A stretch of 24,616 nucleotides of DNA, from the NCBI GenBank assembly GCA_023432655.1, contig JAEYUK010000035.1:1-24616 (forward strand), in the 5' to 3' direction. This stretch comes from Pseudomonadota bacterium (GTDB taxonomy: Bacteria > Bdellovibrionota > Bacteriovoracia > Bacteriovoracales > Bacteriovoracaceae). A program made the translations under genes and the position numbers. Of this stretch, positions 7,455 to 14,865 are shown one piece after another. Position 1 is the first letter of the stretch. Every line of letters begins with the position of its first letter. The notes under the pieces are model-generated. The model did no database searches. It saw nothing but the letters and a program-made list of their open reading frames with translations, and was not told the origin of the DNA.

Positions 7455-7913
7455 CTACTGAACGACAAACACAGAAAAATAGATCTGCTTAACAACAGGT
7501 GATTTGCCAAGCTTGGCATTCACCTGTTTTTTTATTCTATTCTCTAAAAGAATCTTTCCCGTCACTGTATCCAGATCCTCCGGCCCTAATTGCGAAGCAA
7601 TCTCTATAACAGCGTCTTTGAAAACGTGTTCATGGGACTTAATGATTTCTACCTGATCATTGGTGAAAGGAAGAACGTTCATCTCAATATTTAAGTAACG
7701 AAGTCGGGAACCTCGAGAATGCAAATTCACAGCAATTTTTGGTATTGGGACAGGACGAATTTCTAAGGATTCAAGGGCCCCGGATTTTAGCCCCTCTATT
7801 TCGGCCGCTTGGTCAGTAGGCTCTGGTCCCAACATGTTATGGGAGTAATAAACCAGACCTGCGCCAGCCAGGACGATAACCAGATTAAGAATGATGAGAA
7901 TTTTTTGGGCCAT
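7455..7913 (-). CDS. FliL-family flagellar basal-body-associated protein
   Basis: FliL-type proteins are single-pass inner-membrane proteins that sit beside the flagellar stator and help torque generation. The ATG at 7913 gives 152 residues: a short N-terminus (MAQK), one transmembrane segment at about 5-23, a periplasmic linker, and the FliL domain from about 58 (KIAVNLHSRGSRLRYLNIEM) to the end (QIYFSVFVVQ). Longer in-frame starts exist only as TTG and lack support. No Shine-Dalgarno precedes the ATG. A weak promoter at 7920-7947 would place the transcript start at the ATG itself. No other flagellar gene is nearby, so this may be a stray paralogue and not the basal-body operon copy. Its last 40 codons contain the opposing gene's terminator. 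Confidence 0.75.
   Translation of the reverse strand: MAQKILIILNLVIVLAGAGLVYYSHNMLGPEPTDQAAEIEGLKSGALESLEIRPVPIPKIAVNLHSRGSRLRYLNIEMNVLPFTNDQVEIIKSHEHVFKDAVIEIASQLGPEDLDTVTGKILLENRIKKQVNAKLGKSPVVKQIYFSVFVVQ
7494..7533 (+). terminator. Strong intrinsic terminator lying inside the opposing fliL-like gene
   Basis: A long stem pairs AACAGGTGA (7494-7502) with TCACCTGTT (7520-7528) and continues into the palindrome TGCCAAGCTTGGCA (7505-7518), with a small TT/T bulge. Seven T follow (7527-7533). It serves the 58-residue gene ending at 7453. On the minus strand the same bases encode FliL-like residues around KQVNAKLGKSPVV. Confidence 0.85.
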
Positions 7914-7919
7914 GGAATG

Positions 7920-7947
7920 ATGGTAACACAAAAAAGGGGCGCATCAA
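7920..7947 (-). promoter_or_regulatory. Possible leaderless-type promoter of the fliL-like gene
   Basis: On the minus strand, TTGATG (7942-7947, in the loop and stem of the upstream terminator) and TACCAT (7920-7925) are 16 bases apart. Only six bases separate the -10 box from the ATG at 7913, the geometry of a leaderless message. The boxes are imperfect. Confidence 0.35.
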
Positions 7948-7954
7948 GCGCCCC
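7930..7954 (-). terminator. Intrinsic terminator of the alanine dehydrogenase gene
   Basis: GGGGCGC (7936-7942) pairs with GCGCCCC (7948-7954) around a 5-base loop. On the minus strand six T follow. It begins 9 bases after the ald stop and ends just upstream of the fliL-like start. Confidence 0.85.
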
Positions 7955-7963
7955 AAGAGATTT

Positions 7964-9070
7964 TTAATAACGGTATTCAGTGTAGGGAAGGTTCAGATCC
8001 AGGGCGATTTGCTCATAAACGAGCTTCCCTTTATAGATATTAAGTCCCAGGGATAAAGGCCTGTCTTTCGCCAAAGCACGCTCTACACCTTCTTTAGCGA
8101 TCATGCGAGCGTACCTCAAGGTAACGTTGGTTAGAGCGAAGGTAGATGTTCTGGCCACAGCACCAGGCATGTTGGCGACACAATAATGAACGACTCCATC
8201 AATAACATAGGTTGGATTCTGATGGGTCGTCGGTTTACATGTTTCAATACAACCACCCTGGTCGACCGCGATATCAACCACCACTGATCCCTTCTTCATT
8301 TTTGAAATCATGTCACGAGTGACAAGCTTCGGTGCTTTCGCTCCGGGAACCAGAACAGCTCCAATGACGAGGTCTGATTGAAGGACAGCTTCTTCAATAT
8401 TTTGGGAGTTGGAAAAGATCGTATTCACTTTGTTTTCAAAAAGCTGATCTAGTTCAGCAAGACGCTTAGTGGATAGATCAATGAGTGTTACATCGGCCCC
8501 TAAACCTACCGCCATTTGAGCGGCATTCGTACCCGCAATTCCACAACCAATGATGGTGACTTTCGCACGTTTTACTCCAGGCACTCCACCAAGAAGAATA
8601 CCCTGGCCGCCGTTATTAATTTGTAAATAAGTCGCACCAACCTGAACGGACATGCGGCCAGCAACCTCTGACATCGGAACAAGAAGAGGAAGTGAGCCAT
8701 CGGCGTTTTGAATTGTTTCATAAGCAATACAAGTTGCCCCTGACTGCATAAGACCTTCAGTGAGGTCTTTATCGGCCGCGAGATGAAGATAGGTGTAGAG
8801 AATGTGATGAGGTTTCAAAAGAGCAATCTCGTTAGGCTGAGGCTCTTTAACTTTAATAATCATTTCACCGGCAGCAAAAGCATCTTCTAAAGTGGAAACA
8901 ATTTTTGCACCCGCTTGAATATACTCCTCATCAGTTATTCCAATACCGATTCCTGCATTATGCTGAACAAAAACTTCGTGACCGTCTTGAACTAACTGGC
9001 GAACACCACCAGGAACCAGACCAACACGATTTTCGTTATTTTTTATTTCTTTTGGTACGGCAATTTTCAT
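7964..9070 (-). CDS. ald: Alanine dehydrogenase
   Basis: NAD-dependent, reversible oxidative deamination of L-alanine to pyruvate and ammonia, in the cytosol. The ATG at 9070 is preferred over the in-frame ATG at 9088 because AAGGGAG lies 7 bases before it and inside the longer version. The product is 368 residues (usual about 371). Active-site residues sit at the numbers known from the M. tuberculosis enzyme: Lys75 (IKVKEP), His96 (YLHLAAD) and Asp270 (VDIAVDQGG). The Rossmann motif GCGIAG is at 175-180, and residues [14 protein letters not shown] and [10 protein letters not shown] are hallmark stretches. It lies 59 bases after the PhnP-like gene on the same strand and is followed by a strong terminator. 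It would suit an organism living on amino acids. Confidence 0.97.
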   Translation of the reverse strand: MKIAVPKEIKNNENRVGLVPGGVRQLVQDGHEVFVQHNAGIGIGITDEEYIQAGAKIVSTLEDAFAAGEMIIKVKEPQPNEIALLKPHHILYTYLHLAADKDLTEGLMQSGATCIAYETIQNADGSLPLLVPMSEVAGRMSVQVGATYLQINNGGQGILLGGVPGVKRAKVTIIGCGIAGTNAAQMAVGLGADVTLIDLSTKRLAELDQLFENKVNTIFSNSQNIEEAVLQSDLVIGAVLVPGAKAPKLVTRDMISKMKKGSVVVDIAVDQGGCIETCKPTTHQNPTYVIDGVVHYCVANMPGAVARTSTFALTNVTLRYARMIAKEGVERALAKDRPLSLGLNIYKGKLVYEQIALDLNLPYTEYRY

Positions 9071-9129
9071 ACAAGGACTCCCTTTCATGAGACTAAAGCT
9101 AAATTTGTCTTTGAATTTTAACTCTATTT

Positions 9130-9945
9130 TTAGAAGGAAGAATAGTAGAAGCTTGCACCATCAGTGGCGGGAAAAGTATTTTTTATATTATGCTGCTTTA
9201 AGTTATCTATTAAGTTCAAGTAATCCCATTCATGCCCAAGATGAGTCAGGACCGCTGTCTTGGGATTAATCATCTGGATATAGTTAATCGTTTTTTCAAA
9301 ATGAAGATGCGTCTGATGGGGCTTAGGTCTTAAGCAGTCGATTATAAGTAAATCGAGCTTCACTTCTTGTAAGCGCCTAAGTACGGACTCCGGAATGGAC
9401 TCACAATCCACGAGATAGGCCATCTTCCCATGTCGAAGACCGGTGGTTTTTATATGGCCATGAGGAAGAAAGAAGAATTCGAAATCTTCACCCAGAATCT
9501 TAGTCGTTCCTTCCTCAATGAGTTCCAGATCAAGAAGGGGAATTCCCCCGCCTAAAATGGCCTTGTCTTTAAAAAAGATGTCGCGATCAAAGATATAAGG
9601 AAATTTTCCCTTAAGAGATTGAGCACAGTGAGGGTCGGTATAAACGGAAAGAGGTTTTTCTCTTTTAAAACCAAAGGGTCTTAGATCATCTACTCCATGA
9701 GTATGATCAGCATGGTCATGAGTAATGAGAACAGCATCTAAGGAATCGACCTGGGAATTTAAGAGTTGAGTGCGAAGGTCAGGAGAAGCGTCGATTAGTA
9801 TTCTTTTCTTGTCGGGTAACTCGATCACTGCGGAAGTACGAAACCTTTTATTTCTTCTGTCGTTTGACTGGCAAACCTGGCAGTTACACCCTAAAATAGG
9901 TACTCCTGTACTGGTTCCACAACCCAATATCGTGATCTTGTTCAT
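9130..9945 (-). CDS. PhnP-like metallo-beta-lactamase-fold phosphodiesterase
   Basis: Cytosolic metal-dependent hydrolase of 271 residues. The beta-lactamase-fold metal motif is HDHADH (76-81) with H76, H78, D80 and H81, followed by THGVDDLRPF. More ligands come from PHGH, LVDC and THLGHEWD. The N-terminal GCGTSTGVPILGCNCQVC carries three cysteines (20, 22, 25) that match the structural-zinc cysteines of PhnP, the phosphoribosyl 1,2-cyclic phosphate phosphodiesterase. No phosphonate genes are nearby, so the substrate is more likely another cyclic phosphodiester. The start at 9945 has no Shine-Dalgarno and is only 14 bases from the divergent M16 gene. It may be leaderless or may start elsewhere. 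It is probably co-transcribed with ald. Confidence 0.85.
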   Translation of the reverse strand: MNKITILGCGTSTGVPILGCNCQVCQSNDRRNKRFRTSAVIELPDKKRILIDASPDLRTQLLNSQVDSLDAVLITHDHADHTHGVDDLRPFGFKREKPLSVYTDPHCAQSLKGKFPYIFDRDIFFKDKAILGGGIPLLDLELIEEGTTKILGEDFEFFFLPHGHIKTTGLRHGKMAYLVDCESIPESVLRRLQEVKLDLLIIDCLRPKPHQTHLHFEKTINYIQMINPKTAVLTHLGHEWDYLNLIDNLKQHNIKNTFPATDGASFYYSSF

Positions 9946-9959
9946 CCGAGGATGGTACT

Positions 9960-11315
9960 ATGAAGTTTTTGTTTTCGCTACTTTTGTCCTCACTACTTAT
10001 TAATGGCTGCTCCTCTTTGAAAAAAGAGAAAAGTCTGGCCGACAGTATCAACTTAGATGTTGAAGAACTTAAGCTTGATAACGGCATGACAGCATTAATT
10101 GTTAACAATCCTAAACTTCCGATTTTTTCGCTCTATCTTTTTTATAAGGTCGGCGGAAAAAATGAAGTTCCGGGGATTACTGGTGCTTCGCACTTTCTGG
10201 AACACATGATGTTTAAGGGAGCGAAGAAATTTGGTAAGAACACTTTGGATTTTATCATTGAGGGAAGTGGTGGCTCGACTAACGCTTACACCACAAATGA
10301 CCAAACGGTTTACTACGAAAATCTTCCTTCGAAAGAGTTAAATCTTATTTTAGATATTGAAGCCGACCGAATGGAGAACCTCTCTCTTGATGAAGACGAC
10401 TTCAATAAAGAAAGAGCAGTGGTTCTTGAAGAAAGAAAAATGCGTTATGAAAATTCTCCCCGGGGCCAGCTCTACCAGGAACTCATGGCAAGCTTTTTTG
10501 CGGGGACTCCTTATGGCCGCTCGGTCATTGGAAATATCCCGGATTTAAAGTCTGTCACTCGCGAACAAATGCATGCCTACTTTAAAAAATTCTATGCACC
10601 TAATAATGTGACTCTAGTTCTTGTGGGGGATGTGAATACTTCTGAAGCGAAACGTTTAATCAAAGAAAAGTTCGAAAAGATCCCGGCTTCACCAACTGTT
10701 GGCCAGGAGCATGCTTCTCTGACTGACGATATGTTTCAAGTGACTTTCAAAGAATCAAAAGTGGTGAAGAAAAAAGGCGAGTCTCCAAATCCTATCTTTA
10801 TGATGGCCTACCCAACCTATAAAGTGGGACATCCTAAAGGATATGCCCTGGATGTTTTATCCAGCATCTTAGGCTCAGGAAAAAGTTCTTCCCTCATCAA
10901 TGAATACATTTTGGTGAATCGTCCTGCTGCCACTTCCATGTATGCGGCCCATCAGCAGCTTGAGAAAGCAGGGCTCTTCTTTATTGGTGGAGAGTTAGTC
11001 CGAGGAATTAAAGTGGATGATTTCCGGAAAGATCTTCAAAAAAAGCTTCTCGGTTACTGTGAAACAGAAATCACCGAAAGAAATATTCAGAAAGTGAAAA
11101 ATAATTATCTCGCCGACTTATACAGCGGACTTGATACTAACGCCGCTCTGGCCCAGTTCTTGGGAGATCGCCAATTACTTTTAGGAGATTGGAGATCGTA
11201 TAAAAAGGAACTAGAGCAGTATGAGAAAGTTTCTGTAGAAGACGTAAAGTCTATGTGTCTTGAGACTTTCAATAAAGATAGCGTTTTTGTTTCTGTCTGG
11301 AATCAGCATAAGTAG
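9960..11315 (+). CDS. M16 zinc metallopeptidase, active subunit, lipoprotein
   Basis: Pitrilysin/processing-peptidase-type protease of 451 residues. The N-terminus is a lipoprotein signal with lipobox INGC (lipidation at Cys17), followed by SSLKK, so it is anchored in a membrane facing the periplasm. The inverted zinc motif HFLEH gives H78, E81 (general base) and H82. The distal ligand is the glutamate of VVLEERK at 157/158, about 76 residues later as usual. The C-terminal half is the second M16 domain, with EYILVNRPAATSMYA supplying the substrate-side Arg/Tyr. GAGG lies 8 bases before the ATG. The next gene, 8 bases downstream, encodes the inactive partner, so the working enzyme is probably a heterodimeric clamshell. 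Confidence 0.93.
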   Translation: MKFLFSLLLSSLLINGCSSLKKEKSLADSINLDVEELKLDNGMTALIVNNPKLPIFSLYLFYKVGGKNEVPGITGASHFLEHMMFKGAKKFGKNTLDFIIEGSGGSTNAYTTNDQTVYYENLPSKELNLILDIEADRMENLSLDEDDFNKERAVVLEERKMRYENSPRGQLYQELMASFFAGTPYGRSVIGNIPDLKSVTREQMHAYFKKFYAPNNVTLVLVGDVNTSEAKRLIKEKFEKIPASPTVGQEHASLTDDMFQVTFKESKVVKKKGESPNPIFMMAYPTYKVGHPKGYALDVLSSILGSGKSSSLINEYILVNRPAATSMYAAHQQLEKAGLFFIGGELVRGIKVDDFRKDLQKKLLGYCETEITERNIQKVKNNYLADLYSGLDTNAALAQFLGDRQLLLGDWRSYKKELEQYEKVSVEDVKSMCLETFNKDSVFVSVWNQHK

Positions 11316-11323
11316 GACTAACT

Positions 11324-12670
11324 ATGAAATATCTATTATCAGCACTTTTTATAATGAACTCTGCTCTAGCGAGCGACTCTTTTCTTGATTCCGTTAGCCG
11401 GATGAAATGGAAGGACCTGGACGTTGTTTGGGTAGAAGATGATAAGTTCCCAAAATTTACCGCTTCCATTTATTTCCAAGATGGGGCCATGACTGATTCC
11501 ATCGCGGGGATTACTCAAACAACCTTTGATCAACTGGCGGCCGGAACCAGTAAAGAAACTCAGCGGGAGCTTTCTGAGTTCTTTGATTTTTACGGAGCAA
11601 GCCTTCGCCACTCAGTCACTCATGAATATTCAGTCTTTAGTGTTCAGGCCCTAACCAAGGATATTGCTCCGGTGATGGGTAAAGTCTGCGAAATTTTTAA
11701 GGACGCTCAGTTTCCTGAGAACGAATTAAAGTCCCATCTTAGCCGCGCTAAAAGTGGTCTAAGAAATCTTGTCACCTCTCACGCCAGTCTCGCAGACCGG
11801 GTTTTCCGCCAAGTCTCTCTTGAGGGCACGCCTTATGCCATTCCAACTGAAGGCACACTCGAGAGCTTTGATAAAATGAATTCGGGGCTTTTAAAAGAAA
11901 GACTTAAGCGTCTCAATAAAACTCGAAAAGTTCTTTATCTTGCAGGCCCTTCGGATGTTAAAGACATCAGAAAGGTTATCGAGAAGAATTGCGACTGGAC
12001 CAATGAAATCAAGATGGCACCTGTGGAGTTAAAAAAGCCAGAGACCGAGTCCTCTATTTACTTAGTGGAAGTTCCTGGGGCCAACCAGGCCCAGATCCGC
12101 GTCGGCCGTTATTTGACCCACAGCGAGTTTCAAAATAAACATGAGATTTTTCAATTCATGTCTCGATTCTTAGGGGGCGGCTTTACCTCCAAACTGGTTC
12201 AAGAACTTCGTGTAAAACGAGGTCTCACTTATTCCGCCGGCGCCTACGCCTCGATGCAACGGGATTATGGCCGGGCCGGAATCATGACTTTTTCTAAAAA
12301 CGAAACCACTGCTGAAGCCGTGTCCCTCATCCGTTCGGTTCTAGGCGAAGTTAGTGCGGGACACTTTGAAGATAAAGAATTTACTCACCAGAAAGGTCAC
12401 CAGATCGGAGGATATGCTTTTGCCTTCGAAGAAACCAATGCGCTATTGGGTCAGATCATGCTTTATGATCACCAGAAAAGACCACTTTCACAGCTCGTTA
12501 GTTTTCCGCAAGTGATTGAAAAAATCTCTAAAACAGAGCTTGCTTCGGCCAATATGGAAGTCTTCCGCTGGGACCGTCAAACGATCGTGGTGGTAGGGGA
12601 TAAGTCGTTAGTAAAGAGTCTCTCTCGGATTAGACCAGTGAGAGTGATTAAGTATCAAGATTATCTTTAG
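11324..12670 (+). CDS. M16 metallopeptidase homologue, non-catalytic subunit
   Basis: Exported M16-family protein of 448 residues. The Sec signal peptide is residues 1-17, with likely cleavage after ALA. Where the zinc motif should be, the sequence reads QTTFD (65-69) in place of HxxEH, so it cannot bind zinc there. The C-terminal domain keeps the Arg/Tyr pair in RVKRGLTYSAGAY (R299, Y303), which in two-chain M16B enzymes helps bind substrate for the partner's active site. AGGA overlapping the upstream stop lies about 7 bases before the ATG, so translation is probably coupled and stoichiometric. Unlike its partner it is not a lipoprotein. It ends 10 bases from the convergent bactofilin gene, with no obvious terminator between. 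Confidence 0.92.
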   Translation: MKYLLSALFIMNSALASDSFLDSVSRMKWKDLDVVWVEDDKFPKFTASIYFQDGAMTDSIAGITQTTFDQLAAGTSKETQRELSEFFDFYGASLRHSVTHEYSVFSVQALTKDIAPVMGKVCEIFKDAQFPENELKSHLSRAKSGLRNLVTSHASLADRVFRQVSLEGTPYAIPTEGTLESFDKMNSGLLKERLKRLNKTRKVLYLAGPSDVKDIRKVIEKNCDWTNEIKMAPVELKKPETESSIYLVEVPGANQAQIRVGRYLTHSEFQNKHEIFQFMSRFLGGGFTSKLVQELRVKRGLTYSAGAYASMQRDYGRAGIMTFSKNETTAEAVSLIRSVLGEVSAGHFEDKEFTHQKGHQIGGYAFAFEETNALLGQIMLYDHQKRPLSQLVSFPQVIEKISKTELASANMEVFRWDRQTIVVVGDKSLVKSLSRIRPVRVIKYQDYL

Positions 12671-12680
12671 TAAAATAAGT

Positions 12681-13028
12681 TTATTCCTGGGAGCTGGCGT
12701 TCATTTCAACGACGGCCCCAGGATAAATCACCAAGCGGGCGGATTTAACCTGACCTTGAAGATAAGCACTGGAACGAATAGATAGAAGGCCAGAGCATTC
12801 AACTTCACCTTCTACTGATCCAAAGAGTTCCATATCCTGGGCCTTAATTTTTCCCTTAACGATACTTCCTCGTTCGAGAACTAATTTCCCCGGGCCTTGC
12901 ATTTCAATATTGCCCTCGATGTAAGAATTAATAACGGTGTCACCACTTAAGATGAGGTCGCCTTTGAATTTTGATTCGGCACCAAGAATATTGTAGTTAA
13001 AAACTTTGAAGTCTTGATCGTTAATCAC
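12681..13028 (-). CDS. Bactofilin
   Basis: Bactofilins polymerise without nucleotide into beta-helical filaments on the inner face of the membrane. They position wall enzymes or polar proteins; H. pylori CcmA, for example, sets cell curvature. This 115-residue protein is almost entirely the bactofilin domain, with short tails. Hydrophobic-Gly steps recur about every 17-18 residues (FKGDLILSG, IEGNIEMQG, VKGKIKAQD, VEGEVECSG, LQGQVKSAR), the sign of a right-handed beta-helix. The start is GTG at 13028, overlapping the stop of the upstream gene (GTGA), with GGGG about 8 bases before it. It is the last gene of the operon with the membrane coiled-coil protein and the YkuD-NTF2 protein. Confidence 0.92.
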   Translation of the reverse strand: MINDQDFKVFNYNILGAESKFKGDLILSGDTVINSYIEGNIEMQGPGKLVLERGSIVKGKIKAQDMELFGSVEGEVECSGLLSIRSSAYLQGQVKSARLVIYPGAVVEMNASSQE

Positions 13029-13765
13029 TTTTTGGCCCCAAGCTGAAAGGATTCAGTTTCTTTAATGAGGAGCAGGTCTCCTTCGCGACTAAAAACATAA
13101 ATGACAAATTTAACAGACTCGTTAGTCACCACTCGGTTGAACTCAGCTTTGGTTGGGCGAAGTCTGGAGAAAGAAAAATTTTCTCCCACGGAATACTTTA
13201 GACCCTGGGTGAGTTGTTTATTGGCCTCGGCTGGGTAGGCCATAATTCCGGAATCAGTGACTAAGAAAACTAAGATGTGACCGGAAACTCGGGTTTCCGG
13301 AAAGCGGCTCACGAGTTGGAAATCCAATTCAATCTTATTAGTCTGGTTAACTTTAATTTGATCCAAACTAATGCGTCCCTTATCCATGAGATTCTGCATG
13401 CCGTAAGGCTTTTTAATCATCATTAAATAAGGATCTTCTGAAGTTCCTGTGGCCGGTGTGCTGGAGAGTTTTAAGAGGAGCTCTTCATTGGTCTTTTGAA
13501 CTTCATCTAGTTCGTTTTGAAGAGCTGCAATTTTCTTGTCAGACTCGGAAACCACCACTGGTAGCTTTGGTGCAGGTGTTGATTTTAAGCGTTCACCCAG
13601 TCCCCAGAAAAAGAATCCTCCAACCAGGAAAATGGTTAATAGGGGAGTCGTTACCAGAATCGTTTTGATGAAACTTTTTTTGATTCTGAAGTATTTGGGA
13701 GGAAGAGGGGCATCGTAGATCACGATGGCCAGTTCACTCCCGGTATTTTGAATGCTTTCTTTCAT
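13025..13765 (-). CDS. Single-pass membrane protein with coiled coil, partner of the bactofilin
   Basis: I do not recognise a named family. The 246 residues show a cytosolic N-terminus of about 34 residues with the basic stretch KYFRIKKSFIK, one transmembrane helix at about 35-57, a Pro/Ala/Val linker, a predicted coiled coil at about 75-102 (KIAALQNELDEVQKTNEELL), and a beta-rich periplasmic domain at about 110-240. By the positive-inside rule the C-terminal domain is periplasmic. The gene sits between the YkuD-NTF2 gene (2-base gap) and the bactofilin (GTGA overlap). It is therefore well placed to bridge a cytosolic bactofilin filament to a periplasmic wall enzyme. That role is inferred by analogy with H. 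pylori Csd5 and Csd7, not from sequence similarity. The Shine-Dalgarno is weak, so coupling is likely. Confidence 0.8.
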   Translation of the reverse strand: MKESIQNTGSELAIVIYDAPLPPKYFRIKKSFIKTILVTTPLLTIFLVGGFFFWGLGERLKSTPAPKLPVVVSESDKKIAALQNELDEVQKTNEELLLKLSSTPATGTSEDPYLMMIKKPYGMQNLMDKGRISLDQIKVNQTNKIELDFQLVSRFPETRVSGHILVFLVTDSGIMAYPAEANKQLTQGLKYSVGENFSFSRLRPTKAEFNRVVTNESVKFVIYVFSREGDLLLIKETESFQLGAKK

Positions 13766-13767
13766 GC

Positions 13768-14748
13768 CTATTCTTTAAAGTAACGATTGGAAGGAGTGAA
13801 AGCGAGTGTCTCAGGTTGTACTTCGGACCAGACCTCACCAACAATTTTCCATTCGTAATTCTTATCTTTTTGAAGATAGAGAGTCTTTTTACCAATGTCA
13901 TTAATAACGGCTGAGCGGTAATCTTGCTGGAGGACAACCACGGCATAATCGTTATGATTCATGATGGAGATAAAGTCCAACTTGATATCAGGCGTATCAC
14001 TACGGGAAAAGACGGCTTTCTTATAGTTTTTATAATTTTTATAGTTCTTATGTTTTTTATCGTGAAAGCGTTCTTGGTCGTAGCTATCAATATAGGTATC
14101 AAAGTCTTTATTTTTCCAGGCCGTGGCCCATTTTTGAACAACATCGTTTAATTCTTTGCGGTTTTTCTCCCAGGTGGCCTGTGAGAGGTAGAAGACTTCC
14201 TGAACCACGATGATAGGAGTGTGCTTTAATTCTACAAATTGTGAAATGTCTTTAAAGTCCTGGTTTTTTACAACCACACAACCGCGGGAATCAAGACCTT
14301 TGGAGATACGGTTGTCATCATCAGTGGAGTGAAGCCAGATGCCGTTACCAGATTTTCCTAATCTTCTGTCGATGAAGTTCGGGTAATCCATTGGGAAGGC
14401 ACCGCTGCCGTAAATTTCTCCATACTTTCCATGGCGGCGAAGAAGCTCCGGCTTGGAATAGAAATCATACATGGTGTAGATTCCTTCCGGTGTTTTATGA
14501 TCTCCACTTATGGCCTTATCACCTTTATATTTTCCCGTGGCGCTCGAGTAGGTCTTGAGGAGCTTCGGCATCGAATCCCCATTCTCGTAAAGGTACAACT
14601 TGTGGGTAGCCTTTTCTACAAGCAGAATGTGATGAGAAAATTTGCTATCCATCATTAAGATGTTAGCTGGGTAGAAATTTTTAACTTCTTGGGTATACCC
14701 GATGGTAGCGGTCAGAAATAGCGAAGCCGCAAAAAATAATTTTTTCAA
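13768..14748 (-). CDS. Periplasmic YkuD (L,D-transpeptidase/carboxypeptidase) plus NTF2-like protein, Csd6/Bd1075 type
   Basis: Periplasmic peptidoglycan-editing enzyme. The preferred start is TTG at 14748: GGAGG sits just upstream and the product then opens MKKLFFAASLFLTATIGYTQ, a textbook signal peptide. Any longer frame would put charged residues ahead of it. The product is 326 residues. The YkuD domain spans about 38-185, with catalytic His140 (WLHST) and SRGC (154-157, nucleophile Cys157). A C-terminal NTF2/SnoaL-like domain covers about 195-320 (WATAWKNKDFDTYIDSYD). The tandem KNY triplet at 234-242 is unusual. This two-domain layout is that of H. pylori Csd6 and Bdellovibrio Bd1075, L,D-carboxypeptidases that set cell shape and curvature; transpeptidase activity remains possible. 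It is first in the operon with the membrane coiled-coil and bactofilin genes. Confidence 0.9.
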   Translation of the reverse strand: MKKLFFAASLFLTATIGYTQEVKNFYPANILMMDSKFSHHILLVEKATHKLYLYENGDSMPKLLKTYSSATGKYKGDKAISGDHKTPEGIYTMYDFYSKPELLRRHGKYGEIYGSGAFPMDYPNFIDRRLGKSGNGIWLHSTDDDNRISKGLDSRGCVVVKNQDFKDISQFVELKHTPIIVVQEVFYLSQATWEKNRKELNDVVQKWATAWKNKDFDTYIDSYDQERFHDKKHKNYKNYKNYKKAVFSRSDTPDIKLDFISIMNHNDYAVVVLQQDYRSAVINDIGKKTLYLQKDKNYEWKIVGEVWSEVQPETLAFTPSNRYFKE

Positions 14749-14865
14749 AAATCCTCCAGAAGATTTCTCCTCGATTGTATTATGACCCTCTAGAGGAATC
14801 AATAAAGATATGACCTATCTGCCTGCAATCTTTGCCCTTATTGGTGCCGTTCGCTCTAGGAAGTT

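Noticed and set aside
9068..9088. ATG 9088 as the start of alanine dehydrogenase.
   Set aside because: The extra residues are encoded by the ribosome site AAGGGAG itself; ATG 9070 gives the family-typical N-terminus [10 protein letters not shown].
9087..9269. A 60-codon plus-strand frame over the ald upstream region and the end of the PhnP-like gene.
   Set aside because: It lies mostly antisense to a well-supported gene and lacks a ribosome site of its own.
14787..14796. CCTCTAGAGG palindrome upstream of the YkuD-NTF2 operon.
   Set aside because: A ten-base palindrome is expected by chance at this scale and has no second copy or promoter alignment that I can see.
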